IMG/VR virus record: IMGVR_UViG_3300027771_001047
Span: 1-38,069 of that record
From: a virus
Strand: one strand, 5' to 3'
Length of the DNA: 38,069 nucleotides
Below, piece after piece: positions 9,427 through 18,966 of the stretch. A program made the translations under genes and the position numbers. Numbering within the stretch: the first letter of the stretch is position 1; every line of letters starts with the position of its first letter. The notes under the pieces were generated by a model. It did no database searches, was not told the DNA's origin, and saw only the letters and a program-made list of their open reading frames with translations.

Positions 9427-9431
9427 AACAC

Positions 9432-10106
9432 ATGTATGATATTGTATTCATAAGTTATCAAGAACTTAGTGCAGATGAAAATTACGCTGCATTAAAGTTA
9501 CGCTTTCCTATGGCTAAACGTGTGCATGGAATTAAAGGAATACACCAAGCACATATTAAAGCAGCAAAGAAATGTTTTACTAAGATGTTTTGGATTGTAG
9601 ATGCTGATGCAATAATTATGGACGACTTTAACTTTGATTATGTTGTTCCTGATCATCAACTAGATCACGTACATGTTTGGCGCAGCAGAAATCCTATCAA
9701 CCATTTAGAATACGGCTACGGCGGAGTAAAATTATTTCCAAGAAAATTAACTATTGATATGGATACAAATAAGCCTGATATGACTACAAGTATTAGTTCA
9801 AAGTTTATTGCCGTAGATGCTGTTGCAAATATTACAGCATTTAACACAAGTCCATTTGAAGCATGGCGCAGCGCATTTAGAGAATGTGCAAAATTAAGCA
9901 GTAAATCTATTGCGAGGCAAAACAATGAAGAAACTGAAGAAAGGCTTGCAGTTTGGCAGTCCAAAGGACGGGATCAAACTTATGGAAAGTATGCTATTGC
10001 CGGTGCTAATGCTGGCAGGGAGTTTGGGCTTTCTGATAATGCTGACCTTAAACTTATAAACGACTTTGACTGGCTATATGAACAATTTTCAAAACATACC
10101 ATTTGA
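9432..10106 (+). CDS. GT-A-like glycosyltransferase-type protein, possibly translated from a leaderless mRNA
   Basis: 224 residues. The N-terminus (MYDIVFISYQE) looks like the first strand of a GT-A nucleotide-sugar fold, and WIVDADAIIMDD places a DxD-type metal motif at Asp58-Asp60, followed by a plausible acceptor region (HVWRSRNPINHLEYGYGG). I infer a sugar transferase; the donor and acceptor are unknown. The ATG sits about 6 bases after the -10 box, leaving no room for a Shine-Dalgarno. An internal start is possible but would delete the first strand. Confidence 0.7.
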   Translation: MYDIVFISYQELSADENYAALKLRFPMAKRVHGIKGIHQAHIKAAKKCFTKMFWIVDADAIIMDDFNFDYVVPDHQLDHVHVWRSRNPINHLEYGYGGVKLFPRKLTIDMDTNKPDMTTSISSKFIAVDAVANITAFNTSPFEAWRSAFRECAKLSSKSIARQNNEETEERLAVWQSKGRDQTYGKYAIAGANAGREFGLSDNADLKLINDFDWLYEQFSKHTI

Positions 10107-11082
10107 GGACATAACAAGCTTTGGACAAAAGACCTTACTAGGTACGAACTTGTTCACAGTTAGTTGGATCCTTGCTAGATTTTGTAACTATAATTGCAGT
10201 TATTGCTGGCCTTATGCTCGCAGTAGCACTCCTGATCACCAAGATTTAGAAGTATATATTAAAACAATAGACAGTATTAAAGAACAAGCTAGGGCAAACG
10301 GATTTACTGACTTCCATTTTAGTTTTAGCGGCGGCGAGCCTACTGCTTATAAATACTTTGGGAAGGTTATAAACCATTACTGTAGTGATACAGCTCCTGA
10401 ATACCAAAGTATCCACATGACGACCAATCTAAGCCCGGGAAGCAAATGGTGGAACAATTGGTTAGAAGCTACGAGCAGTTTACAGCGTAGAAGTATAACA
10501 GCAAGCTACCATGCGGAGTTTGCAAATGAACAGGAGTTTGGAGATAAATGTCTTCAATTAATGAAAAATAATGTATATATTACAATCAATCAAGTTATGG
10601 TCCCTGAAATGTTTGAAGAGCTTTACGAACGCCTACAGAGATTTGCCGCCAGAGGTATTAATGTTACTCTCAAGCCACAGTCCGATCCTACAGCCTCTCG
10701 TGTGGTATCCGGATATACAGACATACAACTTGACAAATTACAAGCCGGATTCCCACAAAGAATCCCAGACGAATTTAAAAAAATAATACCTTTATTACAA
10801 GTAGAGTTACAAGACAAAGCCGGCAACAAGTACTACATAGATCAAGCTGAACGATTTAATGCCTTTGGATTCAACAAGTTTAAAGGCTGGAATTGTAATG
10901 CAGGATACCAAGGATGTGTTGTACGTGAAAATGAAGTTAAGCGCAGCTACAGTTGCCATGACGAACCCTTAGGCACGTTAGACGGCGGATTTGAGCTCTT
11001 TAAGGCGCCACGTAAGTGCATTACTCCTACTTGTGTAAGCAGTGCAGACAGTAAAATACCAAAGGTAAAGAATGAAGATTGA
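10078..11082 (+). CDS. Radical SAM protein with SPASM-like C-terminus
   Basis: 334 residues from ATG 10078. CX3CX2C (CNYNCSYC) at Cys36, Cys40 and Cys43, then SGGEPTAY. C-terminal cysteines (GWNCNAGYQGC, YSCHDEPLG, KCITPTC) look like an auxiliary-cluster domain. It resembles the protein from 14620 (VSW...CNY.CSYC, SGGEPT, GWKC.AG). A TTG at 10066 extends the frame upstream, but neither start has a clear Shine-Dalgarno; ATG 10078 overlaps the previous gene by 29 bases. Hand-counted lines in this gene run near 40-47% GC, richer than most neighbouring radical SAM genes, so it may be a recent arrival. Confidence 0.87.
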   Translation: MNNFQNIPFEDITSFGQKTLLGTNLFTVSWILARFCNYNCSYCWPYARSSTPDHQDLEVYIKTIDSIKEQARANGFTDFHFSFSGGEPTAYKYFGKVINHYCSDTAPEYQSIHMTTNLSPGSKWWNNWLEATSSLQRRSITASYHAEFANEQEFGDKCLQLMKNNVYITINQVMVPEMFEELYERLQRFAARGINVTLKPQSDPTASRVVSGYTDIQLDKLQAGFPQRIPDEFKKIIPLLQVELQDKAGNKYYIDQAERFNAFGFNKFKGWNCNAGYQGCVVRENEVKRSYSCHDEPLGTLDGGFELFKAPRKCITPTCVSSADSKIPKVKNED

Positions 11083-11683
11083 TATTCAAGATATAAAGTT
11101 TTGGGCTGATGCTATTCGCAATAGTGAAGATCGTGACCGAACCTTAGAAAGTCTTTGGGGAGGACAACTTCAGTCTAAAACATGGCTAATTGAAACACTT
11201 GAACTAAAAACACATATTTCTAATGCTGAATGTGCTATTTTTGGAGGATGGAACGGAGTACTTGCTAGTATGATGTTTAATAGTGAATTAGGAATTAAAC
11301 ATATTACAAGTATAGACATTGATCCTGCATGTGAGCAAACTGCATCAACAATTAATAAACGCCAAGAAATAGATGGCCGGTTTAAAGCAGTTACAGCAGA
11401 TATGTGTGATTACGAATATACAAATGATCCATATTTTGTTATTAATACAAGTTGTGAACACATTACACCGGGCCAATATAACAGATGGTTAAACAAAATA
11501 CCCGAAGGTGCAAAGATAGTTTTACAATCTAATAATTATTATGAATTAAAAGAACACATCAATTGTAGTAGCAGCCTCGATCAATTTATTAAGAAGTCTA
11601 ATCTAACAGAAATACTTATAGCAGAAGAATTACAATTACAAAAATATAAAAGATTTATGATTATGGGAACATTTAATGTATAA
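11072..11683 (+). CDS. Small class I SAM-dependent methyltransferase-like protein
   Basis: 203 residues. FGGWNG at residues 57-62 fits the glycine-rich SAM loop (motif I), SIDIDP at 80-85 the acidic strand-2 motif that binds SAM ribose, and NTSCEH near 127-132 the motif IV region. The target is not evident; there is no recognition domain. It is coupled to radical SAM genes on both sides (11-base overlap before, 8-base overlap after), so methylation probably belongs to the same modification route. Alternative: a methyltransferase-fold protein with another role. Confidence 0.72.
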   Translation: MKIDIQDIKFWADAIRNSEDRDRTLESLWGGQLQSKTWLIETLELKTHISNAECAIFGGWNGVLASMMFNSELGIKHITSIDIDPACEQTASTINKRQEIDGRFKAVTADMCDYEYTNDPYFVINTSCEHITPGQYNRWLNKIPEGAKIVLQSNNYYELKEHINCSSSLDQFIKKSNLTEILIAEELQLQKYKRFMIMGTFNV

Positions 11684-12674
11684 TTACGAAGATATAACTT
11701 CTATACATTTAGAAGTTACAACTAGATGTCAAGCAAGATGTCCTATGTGTCCAAGAAGAGTTCAAGGCGGTCCAGAACTTGACAGTTTAGATCTTACAGA
11801 AATTAGTTACCAAATGTTTACTGAATGGTTTCCTATAAGTTTTGTACAGCAACTAAAGTTCTTAAATATGTGCGGGAACTTAGGCGATCCAATTATGGCT
11901 AAAGATACGTTAGGTATAATGCAATACCTGCGTAAACACAATGCCGGAATGACCTTACAAATGCATACTAACGGGAGTGCTAGAACAGCAGATTGGTTTA
12001 AGGGTCTAGCAGACGTAGGAGTAAAAATTGTATTTGGTATTGATGGACTAAAGGATACACATGCACTATATAGAATTAGTACAGATTACGATAAAATTCT
12101 AAAGAATGCACAAGCATTTATTGATGCAGGCGGCGACGCAAGATGGGATATGTTAGTATTCAAACATAATGAACACCAAGTAGAAGCATGCGAACAATTA
12201 AGCAAAGATATGGGATTCAAAGGCTTTAGTATTAAGCATACTACTAGATTTAAAGACGGACAGTTAGAAGTTATTGATGATAATTACAATGTAACGCATA
12301 TATTGTTACCGTCACAAAAAAGTTTAGAAATGATTGCACCGGCAGAAAAAGCTAGGAACGAATCTATGCCAACTATTAATTGTAAAGCAGTTCAAGATAA
12401 ACAAATGTATATTGCTGCAAATGGAAATGTTAGTCCTTGCTGTTGGCTAGATTTAGAATGGCTACCACAACATAGTTTTTCAAGAATAGACTATATGACG
12501 AAAATTAAAGAATACCCTAATTTACACAAGTATTCATTTACAGACATCTTTGACAACGGCTTCTTCAACAAGATTAGTAGTTGTTGGACTAGTACTGGAC
12601 TTAAAGAATGTTCAAAGCAATGTGGTAGTTTTGATAAACTAAACGCACAATTTGAAAGGCATGAACATGAGTAA
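11676..12674 (+). CDS. Radical SAM/SPASM protein
   Basis: 332 residues. The cluster motif is right at the N-terminus, TTRCQARCPMCPRR (Cys18, Cys22, Cys25). This N-terminal pattern with CPMCPR is common in SPASM enzymes, including peptide-modifying and molybdopterin-type proteins. The C-terminus has a SPASM-like set: a Cys near 233 (INCKAV), NGNVSPCCW near 250, and CSKQCGSF near the end. GGEP is replaced by a GNLGDP-type loop, as in several SPASM proteins. Overlaps the methyltransferase by 8 bases and the next radical SAM gene by 8 bases. Confidence 0.88.
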   Translation: MYNYEDITSIHLEVTTRCQARCPMCPRRVQGGPELDSLDLTEISYQMFTEWFPISFVQQLKFLNMCGNLGDPIMAKDTLGIMQYLRKHNAGMTLQMHTNGSARTADWFKGLADVGVKIVFGIDGLKDTHALYRISTDYDKILKNAQAFIDAGGDARWDMLVFKHNEHQVEACEQLSKDMGFKGFSIKHTTRFKDGQLEVIDDNYNVTHILLPSQKSLEMIAPAEKARNESMPTINCKAVQDKQMYIAANGNVSPCCWLDLEWLPQHSFSRIDYMTKIKEYPNLHKYSFTDIFDNGFFNKISSCWTSTGLKECSKQCGSFDKLNAQFERHEHE

Positions 12675-13974
12675 AACATTTTGTCCTTTACCTTGGATAC
12701 ATTTAGCAACACGACCTAACGGTGACGTTAGAGTTTGCTGTACTGCTAATGCATCAGGTGCTGGACTTAATGATGATAAAACAGTTGGCCTTGTTAAGAA
12801 AGACGGTATTGCTATGAATATGCGTAACCATACTATTGAAGAAGTATGGAACAGTGAGCATATGCGTAACACACGATTACAAATGCTTAACGAACAAGTT
12901 CCGGCAAGTTGCCGCAAGTGCTTTGCAGAAGAAGATAAAGGCATTGTAAGCAAACGTCAGTGGGAGACTAAAGTATGGGAACAACGTTTAGACATTGACA
13001 ATATTGTAGCTCAAACAGATGTTGATGGAAACTTACCTGTTAACATTCCTTACTTTGACTTGCGCCTTGGAAATCTGTGCCAACTAAAGTGTGTTATGTG
13101 CAGTCCACATGATTCAAGTAGTTGGATTAAAGAATGGAAACTGCAAAAGCCTAAGTATACAGATAAAAACTTAATTGCAGAACAAAGTTGGGATGAGGAC
13201 TTCGATTATACTTGGTATAAGAAAGGAAGTTTCTTAGATTCAATGAAACAACAATCGCAGCACATTAAAGAATTGTATTTTGCTGGCGGCGAGCCGTTGC
13301 TAATTCCAGAGCATTATGCTATATTAGAATTCATGGTTGATAATAATTATGCTAAAGATATTTGCATACGATATAACAGTAACGGGTTAAAATTACCTGA
13401 TAAGTTATTTGTACTATGGCAACATTTTAAGAAAATTACATTTAATTTTAGTATAGATGCATATGGTGATAAGAATGATTATATACGTTATCCAAGCAAG
13501 TGGGCTGATATTGAAAAAAACTTATATAAACTTGATACTAGTTTAGATAATATTACAATAAATGTTGCAGCAGCAGTACAATTATTAAATGTTCCGTATA
13601 TACACGAACTAGCTGAATGGAAACAAGATCAAAACTTTAGTAAAGTTAATATAATGCCTTTTGGTGGCGGAATAATTAATACACATTTAGTTTACTTTCC
13701 TAGTTACTTAAATGTTAGAACATTACCTAAAGAACTTAAAGAGTTTACTAAAAATAATATTGAAAAGTTTGTCCAACGTCAGAAGTTTAATACAGATTGG
13801 AACAACCACGCTATGGGTAAACAGCGTTGGGAAGGTATAATTAGTTATATGATGTCAGAAGATTGGTCAGATAAGTTGCCGCAGTTACAAGACTATTTAC
13901 GAGTATTAGATGAAACAAGAGGAACAGATTTTACAAAAGTCTTTCCAGAATTAAGGAGTTTAAAAAATGGATAA
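12667..13974 (+). CDS. Twitch-domain radical SAM protein
   Basis: 435 residues from ATG 12667. The N-terminus is the twitch-type cluster segment: FCPLPWIHLATRPNGDVRVCC (Cys6, Cys24, Cys25), then CRKC at 82-85. The SAM cluster motif CQLKCVMC is at Cys138, Cys142 and Cys145, and AGGEPLL follows near residue 205. Earlier starts exist at TTG 12652 and ATG 12661, but GAAAGG at 12654-12659 is spaced 7 bases from ATG 12667, the best fit, with an 8-base overlap with the preceding gene. Substrate unknown. Confidence 0.9.
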   Translation: MSKTFCPLPWIHLATRPNGDVRVCCTANASGAGLNDDKTVGLVKKDGIAMNMRNHTIEEVWNSEHMRNTRLQMLNEQVPASCRKCFAEEDKGIVSKRQWETKVWEQRLDIDNIVAQTDVDGNLPVNIPYFDLRLGNLCQLKCVMCSPHDSSSWIKEWKLQKPKYTDKNLIAEQSWDEDFDYTWYKKGSFLDSMKQQSQHIKELYFAGGEPLLIPEHYAILEFMVDNNYAKDICIRYNSNGLKLPDKLFVLWQHFKKITFNFSIDAYGDKNDYIRYPSKWADIEKNLYKLDTSLDNITINVAAAVQLLNVPYIHELAEWKQDQNFSKVNIMPFGGGIINTHLVYFPSYLNVRTLPKELKEFTKNNIEKFVQRQKFNTDWNNHAMGKQRWEGIISYMMSEDWSDKLPQLQDYLRVLDETRGTDFTKVFPELRSLKNG

Positions 13975-14623
13975 CCAACAACAAGAACGTGCATTGCTTT
14001 GGAATAGCCTATGTAATATGGGAGACATGGTAAAACTAAAATTAAAAGTTGATGGACACAGTCTTGTACAACAACTAGAGAAGTTTGAAGATAACTGGTG
14101 TCCTTATAATCAAAAGAAAGATACGCACAATAATCGCTGGGGATTACCTGTTACAAGTCATACAGGTGATGTAGCGGAGAATTGGCATTTAAATAGCTTT
14201 GGCCATATGCAACGGTATCACGATGTTAAGATGAAAGAAGAAGACTTTACAACTCCAACAGAAGTGTACAAAGCTATTCCGCAACTTGCTAGTTTAGTAG
14301 ATATATTTGCTCCAGACCTCGGGCGTGTACATTTACTTAGAGTAGATGCCGGAGGATTCTTTCCACCACATAGAGATTATCCTGGAGCAGGTCCAGAATA
14401 TTTTAGACTGTTATGCACATTTGGTAAAGCCCAGCCAGAGAACTATGCACACATACTTGATAAACAGTTAATTTATCCTGATCCAGAATATGTACATTTT
14501 ATTAACTTCCAAAAAGAACATAGTGTGTTTAGTTACACTGATGGATTACATTCATTAATACTTACAGTTAAACTAAATCAACGTACACATGATTTAATTA
14601 TTAAACACAGCATGAGCGAATGA
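13967..14623 (+). CDS. Aspartyl/asparaginyl beta-hydroxylase-like 2OG oxygenase
   Basis: 218 residues. The iron site reads FPPHRDYPG (His135, Asp137) and KEHSVFSY (His185), with RVDAGG leading into it as in the Asp/Asn hydroxylase family. The last strand, LHSLILTVKLNQR, supplies a possible 2-oxoglutarate partner residue (R206). Such enzymes hydroxylate Asp, Asn or other amino acid carbons, in proteins or as free molecules. It lies between two radical SAM genes with 8-base and 4-base overlaps, so the three are probably made together. Confidence 0.8.
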   Translation: MDNQQQERALLWNSLCNMGDMVKLKLKVDGHSLVQQLEKFEDNWCPYNQKKDTHNNRWGLPVTSHTGDVAENWHLNSFGHMQRYHDVKMKEEDFTTPTEVYKAIPQLASLVDIFAPDLGRVHLLRVDAGGFFPPHRDYPGAGPEYFRLLCTFGKAQPENYAHILDKQLIYPDPEYVHFINFQKEHSVFSYTDGLHSLILTVKLNQRTHDLIIKHSMSE

Positions 14624-15525
14624 AATTAACTTACCAAGACAAAACAAAAGAAGATTGGTTTCTTGTTAGCTGGACATTAAGCAACAAATGCAATTATCGG
14701 TGTTCATATTGTCCAGACCACTTACACAGTGGAAGTACTGGACAGCCCCGATGGGATACTGTTGAACGTTTTGTTAAAGGATTTAAGCAACCTAAAAAGA
14801 ATATATGTTACCGACTAAGTGGAGGCGAGCCAACATATTGGAAACACTTTACTGATCTTGCAAAGTTAGTTAAACAGCAAGGACATACGTTTACTTTCTT
14901 AACTAACGGAAGCCATACTGTAGAATACTATAAAACTATTTCTCAGTTTACAGATGGATATATTATTTCGTATCATCCAGAATATGCAGACATAAATCAT
15001 ATAATGGAAGTTATACAAAACTCTAATTGCCCTGTGTTTATTAATTTAATGTTAGCACCAGATAACTTTGAAGAAATGTTTAATGTCGCAGAAGCATTAT
15101 ATAACTGTTCTGACAATGTTGCAATATGGCCAAAGATTATTCTTGACAAATCAAATATTGATGCTATAACTAATACGCCTTACAACTATTCTCAAGAACA
15201 ATTAGATACAATAAAGAAATGGCCTTTCTTTAGACCATTACCTGATAGTAATCTTCATAGAGGAGGATTACTTTTAGATGATAAACCAGTAACAGCAAAT
15301 GATTTAATTAGTACTGATCAAAATAAATTCCAAGGTTGGAAATGCTGGGCAGGACTGCATATGATTAACATTGATATGTGGGGAAACATGTATAGAGCTG
15401 ATTGTCAAGAAGGCGGACCTTTAGGAAACATTGAACGCTATAAATTACCAAAAGAAACTATTATTTGCGGTAAACAATCTTGTGCATGTTTAAGTGATAT
15501 CTATTTAAGAAAAGAGACTGCTTAG
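14620..15525 (+). CDS. Radical SAM protein with SPASM-like C-terminus
   Basis: 301 residues. CNYRCSYC gives Cys24, Cys28 and Cys31; SGGEPTYW follows near residue 67. The C-terminus has GWKCWAG, a Cys near 268 (RADCQEGG), and CGKQSCAC, matching the layout of the protein from 10078 and pointing to a second Fe-S cluster. It is shorter than most SPASM enzymes. The gene ends the plus-strand run and its last 21 bases overlap, tail to tail, with the radical SAM gene on the other strand. Confidence 0.88.
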   Translation: MKLTYQDKTKEDWFLVSWTLSNKCNYRCSYCPDHLHSGSTGQPRWDTVERFVKGFKQPKKNICYRLSGGEPTYWKHFTDLAKLVKQQGHTFTFLTNGSHTVEYYKTISQFTDGYIISYHPEYADINHIMEVIQNSNCPVFINLMLAPDNFEEMFNVAEALYNCSDNVAIWPKIILDKSNIDAITNTPYNYSQEQLDTIKKWPFFRPLPDSNLHRGGLLLDDKPVTANDLISTDQNKFQGWKCWAGLHMINIDMWGNMYRADCQEGGPLGNIERYKLPKETIICGKQSCACLSDIYLRKETA

Positions 15526-16590
15526 TTCAGGGCATACATCATGTATACTTGTATTCCTAATACTATCTAATTTATTTGTATAATTAATAAACGCAGCTAA
15601 TTGTTTATCATTCTTAACGTGTTTATAATTAGTGCCATTTAAAATATGTTGAGGTAAAATTGTAGGATTAAGATATGCTGGTGTTGTTACAACATTAGTT
15701 AAATATATTTCGTAATTGTCTTTTTTAACACTATCAAACCATGTTTGCATTTCTTGTAGATGACAAACATTGTATGTCATCACAGTACCAGCAAAAATAA
15801 CACGATCCATTTTATTAAAATGTTCTAAGTTCTCTACAAGTTGTTGAAACGGAAAGTTGTTGCCGCCACGAATATATTCGTATAGTTTACCAGTTCCTTC
15901 AATACTAATATGCCATTTAGTTTCTTTAAACTGTAATGCAAGTTTGTCGAACTCTTCATCAACTACAGTTCCATTAGTGCTAATATCAAGTGTAATGTTT
16001 TTAGCAAGACCTAATTTAATTAGATAATGCATAATTAATTTATTAGCAGGCTCCATATAAGGCTCACCGCCTTTAATGTTTACGTATTGTAAATTTTTAA
16101 AATACTCTGGATAATCAAATAATCGATCAATTATGCTGCTAGGCATAACCCTATAACCAAATTCTGGATCATGAATAGGACGTTCAATTCCCATGCCTGA
16201 TAATTTTAAATCTTCTTTAACCCATGCTGTAGAGTTAATGCCGCTGCACATTCTACATTTTAAGTTACACAAATTGCTCATATTAAATTCTAAAAAATAA
16301 ATGTCGTTTTTATTTTTTGATTCTTCTTTAACAATAGGATTAAGAACTTGTTCAAAAAACTTACGTCTACTATGACCATTAACTTTTTCCTTCTTAACGC
16401 ATTGTATACAGTTACTTGGCAAACTACCTTGTTCAACAATTTGTTGTGTAGCAATTAATCCAGGATCCTTAAAGATCTCTGGTAATGTATTTTTAAGTAA
16501 ATTGCCGTGCCTGCCAGTGTATACGCAATCAGGAACAACATCGCCGTTAAATCTAATACTTAAAGCATGTCGAGGAGCTAAACAACTCAT
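15505..16590 (-). CDS. Twitch-domain radical SAM protein
   Basis: 361 residues. N-terminal cysteines at 3, 22, 61 and 64 (CIQC) form the twitch-type accessory site; the SAM cluster motif CNLKCRMC is at Cys108, Cys112 and Cys115, followed by KGGEPYME near residue 173. It is the most downstream gene of the minus-strand run starting at 20478, and overlaps the propeller gene before it by ATGA, so it is translationally coupled to it. That coupling is the best hint that the enzyme and the propeller act together. Confidence 0.9.
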   Translation of the reverse strand: MSCLAPRHALSIRFNGDVVPDCVYTGRHGNLLKNTLPEIFKDPGLIATQQIVEQGSLPSNCIQCVKKEKVNGHSRRKFFEQVLNPIVKEESKNKNDIYFLEFNMSNLCNLKCRMCSGINSTAWVKEDLKLSGMGIERPIHDPEFGYRVMPSSIIDRLFDYPEYFKNLQYVNIKGGEPYMEPANKLIMHYLIKLGLAKNITLDISTNGTVVDEEFDKLALQFKETKWHISIEGTGKLYEYIRGGNNFPFQQLVENLEHFNKMDRVIFAGTVMTYNVCHLQEMQTWFDSVKKDNYEIYLTNVVTTPAYLNPTILPQHILNGTNYKHVKNDKQLAAFINYTNKLDSIRNTSIHDVCPELSSLFS

Positions 16591-17747
16591 AATTTAGATT
16601 CCTGTATTATATTTAATTTGTCATCAAACACACAGATAAAATGATCTTGAGTTTTCATGTGATATGTAATTATAGTTATTTGATTGTTGTAAATAATTGG
16701 TCTACCAAACATTATATCTTCAAAATATTTTTCTTTAATAATATTGCCGTTTTCATCAATAACTAGTATAGGACAGCTTGGAGTTCCACTTGGAAAGAAG
16801 TAAGCATGGTTGTTGAATTCAACTCCACACCTAAATCTATATTTTCCACCAAACTCTAATCCAATATCAAATTGGTAACTTTGTTTAGTTACGGTATTAA
16901 ATACTAACCCCCTGTTACTATTAAGCGGAAGTAATTCATCGCCATACGGTACAGCAACAATATTATCACCTAGCATAACACCGCAGTTGTACTTCTTAGC
17001 AAAGTCTACTCCGTTGATAGTGTGATATTGTGCAGTATTTGTTTTTGTATCAAATTCCACAATAGTATTAAGTCCGGGATCTTCACCAAATGGTAAACTG
17101 TATAGTGTAGTGCCTTTAACAATAATGTCTGTATACTTTCGTGTAATAGCTGGATCAATATCTAATTCATAACTATCAAACGATGAGCCATTAAAACTTA
17201 GTAGTGATGTGTACCCTGGCTCGTCACCTCTAGGCATACTCCAATAACGTCCATTACAATATACTGTACCCATGTGTAACTTTTTTCCGTTGTGCGGAAG
17301 CTTGTGTACTGTTACTTCGTTGTCTCGAATATAGATAGCATTGTTAGTTTCTTCGTAACCTAATGGAAAACTAAATGCAGTATCGCCATATGTGGTATTG
17401 GGTTCTCCTCCATGGTTTGTTGCTACGCTATAAAACTGTCCTTTACCTGTAAATGGTAGTTTATGATAAATGGCTTGATTATCTTTTAGTTGGACTACAA
17501 TATTAAACTCGTCATAAATGCCATACGGAATAAACCAAACACTATCGTCAACAACAGCAGTAGCATTTATTTTGCTTGTAACTGGCGGTAAATCCAAATT
17601 AACATAGTTACTATCAGACCACACACTGCTATACTCTTTACACCGCTCTGTTGCAAACGGTGGCGACAATAACGCACCCTTGTATTCTTCTAATATTAAG
17701 TGTTTAATATTTGCTTCTTTGTAAAAGTCTTGGAACGCTTTATACAT
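16587..17747 (-). CDS. Beta-propeller-like repeat protein of the 'hxYxhPhGe' type
   Basis: 386 residues made of about seven repeats of 45-50 residues. Each has an aromatic/Pro/Gly turn followed by a short strand ending in D or N: WFIPYG, FSFPLG, WSMPRG, YSLPFG, VAVPYG, YFFPSG, then a degenerate last copy. This is the pattern of a blade-repeat propeller. No signal peptide, membrane helix or catalytic motif is visible. It overlaps the propeller gene upstream by 8 bases and the radical SAM gene downstream by 4. I do not recognise the family; binding scaffold, glycan-binding protein or modification substrate are all possible. Confidence 0.78.
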   Translation of the reverse strand: MYKAFQDFYKEANIKHLILEEYKGALLSPPFATERCKEYSSVWSDSNYVNLDLPPVTSKINATAVVDDSVWFIPYGIYDEFNIVVQLKDNQAIYHKLPFTGKGQFYSVATNHGGEPNTTYGDTAFSFPLGYEETNNAIYIRDNEVTVHKLPHNGKKLHMGTVYCNGRYWSMPRGDEPGYTSLLSFNGSSFDSYELDIDPAITRKYTDIIVKGTTLYSLPFGEDPGLNTIVEFDTKTNTAQYHTINGVDFAKKYNCGVMLGDNIVAVPYGDELLPLNSNRGLVFNTVTKQSYQFDIGLEFGGKYRFRCGVEFNNHAYFFPSGTPSCPILVIDENGNIIKEKYFEDIMFGRPIIYNNQITIITYHMKTQDHFICVFDDKLNIIQESKL

Positions 17748-18966
17748 TATTTAAATCCAAAGTATGTATTACTTTTTCTATCTTAGTATCAAACACTAGA
17801 ACAGTTTGGAATGTTTCGCTTTCTCCATACGGAAATGCAAAAATTACATCATTGATTATTACGCAGTTATTGTACTTTTCAATAGTAGTTGAATCACTAA
17901 AGTACTCTCCGATATCTATAGTATAATGCGAATCATCACTTGTGTCAACCACTAATATTTCAGCAAGGTCACCTTGACTTTTCCAAGTATCTAACGGTTC
18001 ACAAACACATCCGCCTCTGGGAATATAGTATATCTTACCTGCACTATTTTCAACACCTGTAAAGTATTTTTTACTTTCTTTGCCTATACCTAAATCTTTA
18101 GTATACCATTTATCAAAATAACTATCAATAATAAGCATTTCGCTCCAGTCTTCATCATGCCCTGCAGGAGGAAAATAAATCTTACCATTACGTGCAACTG
18201 TATGACTGTAATACATTCTACTAGTTTGTGTTAGTCCTGTACGTTCACTATGCCAATTTGTTCCGTCAAACTTTAATAAGATATCCCAGTTTGAATTTTC
18301 ACTATACGGCGGAGCATATAATGTACGTCCTACTTTAGCCAACGTAGTAAACTTTTTATTTGTTAATTCTCTATCAACCAAGTCTGGCCAATGCTCGCTC
18401 ATGTCAACAAGATTGTACGTTGAGTCACTACATTTGTACTCAATGCCGTGTTGAAACATTTCAATCTTCCAAGATTCGCCACGTGGTACTCCGTAGATGA
18501 TGCCGTCTATCATCTGTGTAGTATGCCATTTTTTACAATCTTCAAAAGGTACATCTATATGTACATGTTGTATTGAATGGTTATCTAAGTTAATGTGCAT
18601 GGCCCAACTAAACGGATCATGTTCGCCGTAAGGAAGTGCTACAATCTCGTTACTATGTATATGACCCTGTATATACTTGCCTTTGCCTTTAGGAGATATT
18701 TCAATATATTCTACTTCATCTGTTTCAGTATTAACAATTAATATTTTACTTTCATTGTAAGGCAAAAAATATATAAGATGTCGATATACAATTCCGTTTT
18801 GCCATTTTTCAAAACTATCATCTACATCAAGTTTAATTTTTGTAATATCATACGTAGTTGGATCCATCTTAATCATGTAGTCGATGGATGCATTTAAACC
18901 GTATGGCGGAACATAAAGCATTCCGTTGCTACCTATTGTAGCGTAACTAAAGGATTGCGGCGTCAA
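17740..18966 (-). CDS. Second beta-propeller-like repeat protein of the 'hxYxhPhGe' type
   Basis: About 408 residues with eight readable repeats: YVPPYG, YFLPYN, VALPYG, YGVPRG, YAPPYS, YFPPAG, YYIPRG, FAFPYG, each followed by an acidic or polar loop and a hydrophobic strand ending in a D/N turn. It is a paralogue of the next gene with one more repeat. Start: GTG 18984 lacks a ribosome site, while TTG 18966 has GGAG 6 bases upstream (18973-18976), so I chose TTG; the coding frame is open to 18984. It overlaps the kinase-like gene by about 20 bases. Confidence 0.75.
   Translation of the reverse strand: MTPQSFSYATIGSNGMLYVPPYGLNASIDYMIKMDPTTYDITKIKLDVDDSFEKWQNGIVYRHLIYFLPYNESKILIVNTETDEVEYIEISPKGKGKYIQGHIHSNEIVALPYGEHDPFSWAMHINLDNHSIQHVHIDVPFEDCKKWHTTQMIDGIIYGVPRGESWKIEMFQHGIEYKCSDSTYNLVDMSEHWPDLVDRELTNKKFTTLAKVGRTLYAPPYSENSNWDILLKFDGTNWHSERTGLTQTSRMYYSHTVARNGKIYFPPAGHDEDWSEMLIIDSYFDKWYTKDLGIGKESKKYFTGVENSAGKIYYIPRGGCVCEPLDTWKSQGDLAEILVVDTSDDSHYTIDIGEYFSDSTTIEKYNNCVIINDVIFAFPYGESETFQTVLVFDTKIEKVIHTLDLNNV

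Noticed and set aside
12639-12953. Minus-strand frame across the start of the radical SAM gene at 12667
   Set aside because: Antisense to the accessory cysteine segment of a clear radical SAM gene; no homology pattern.
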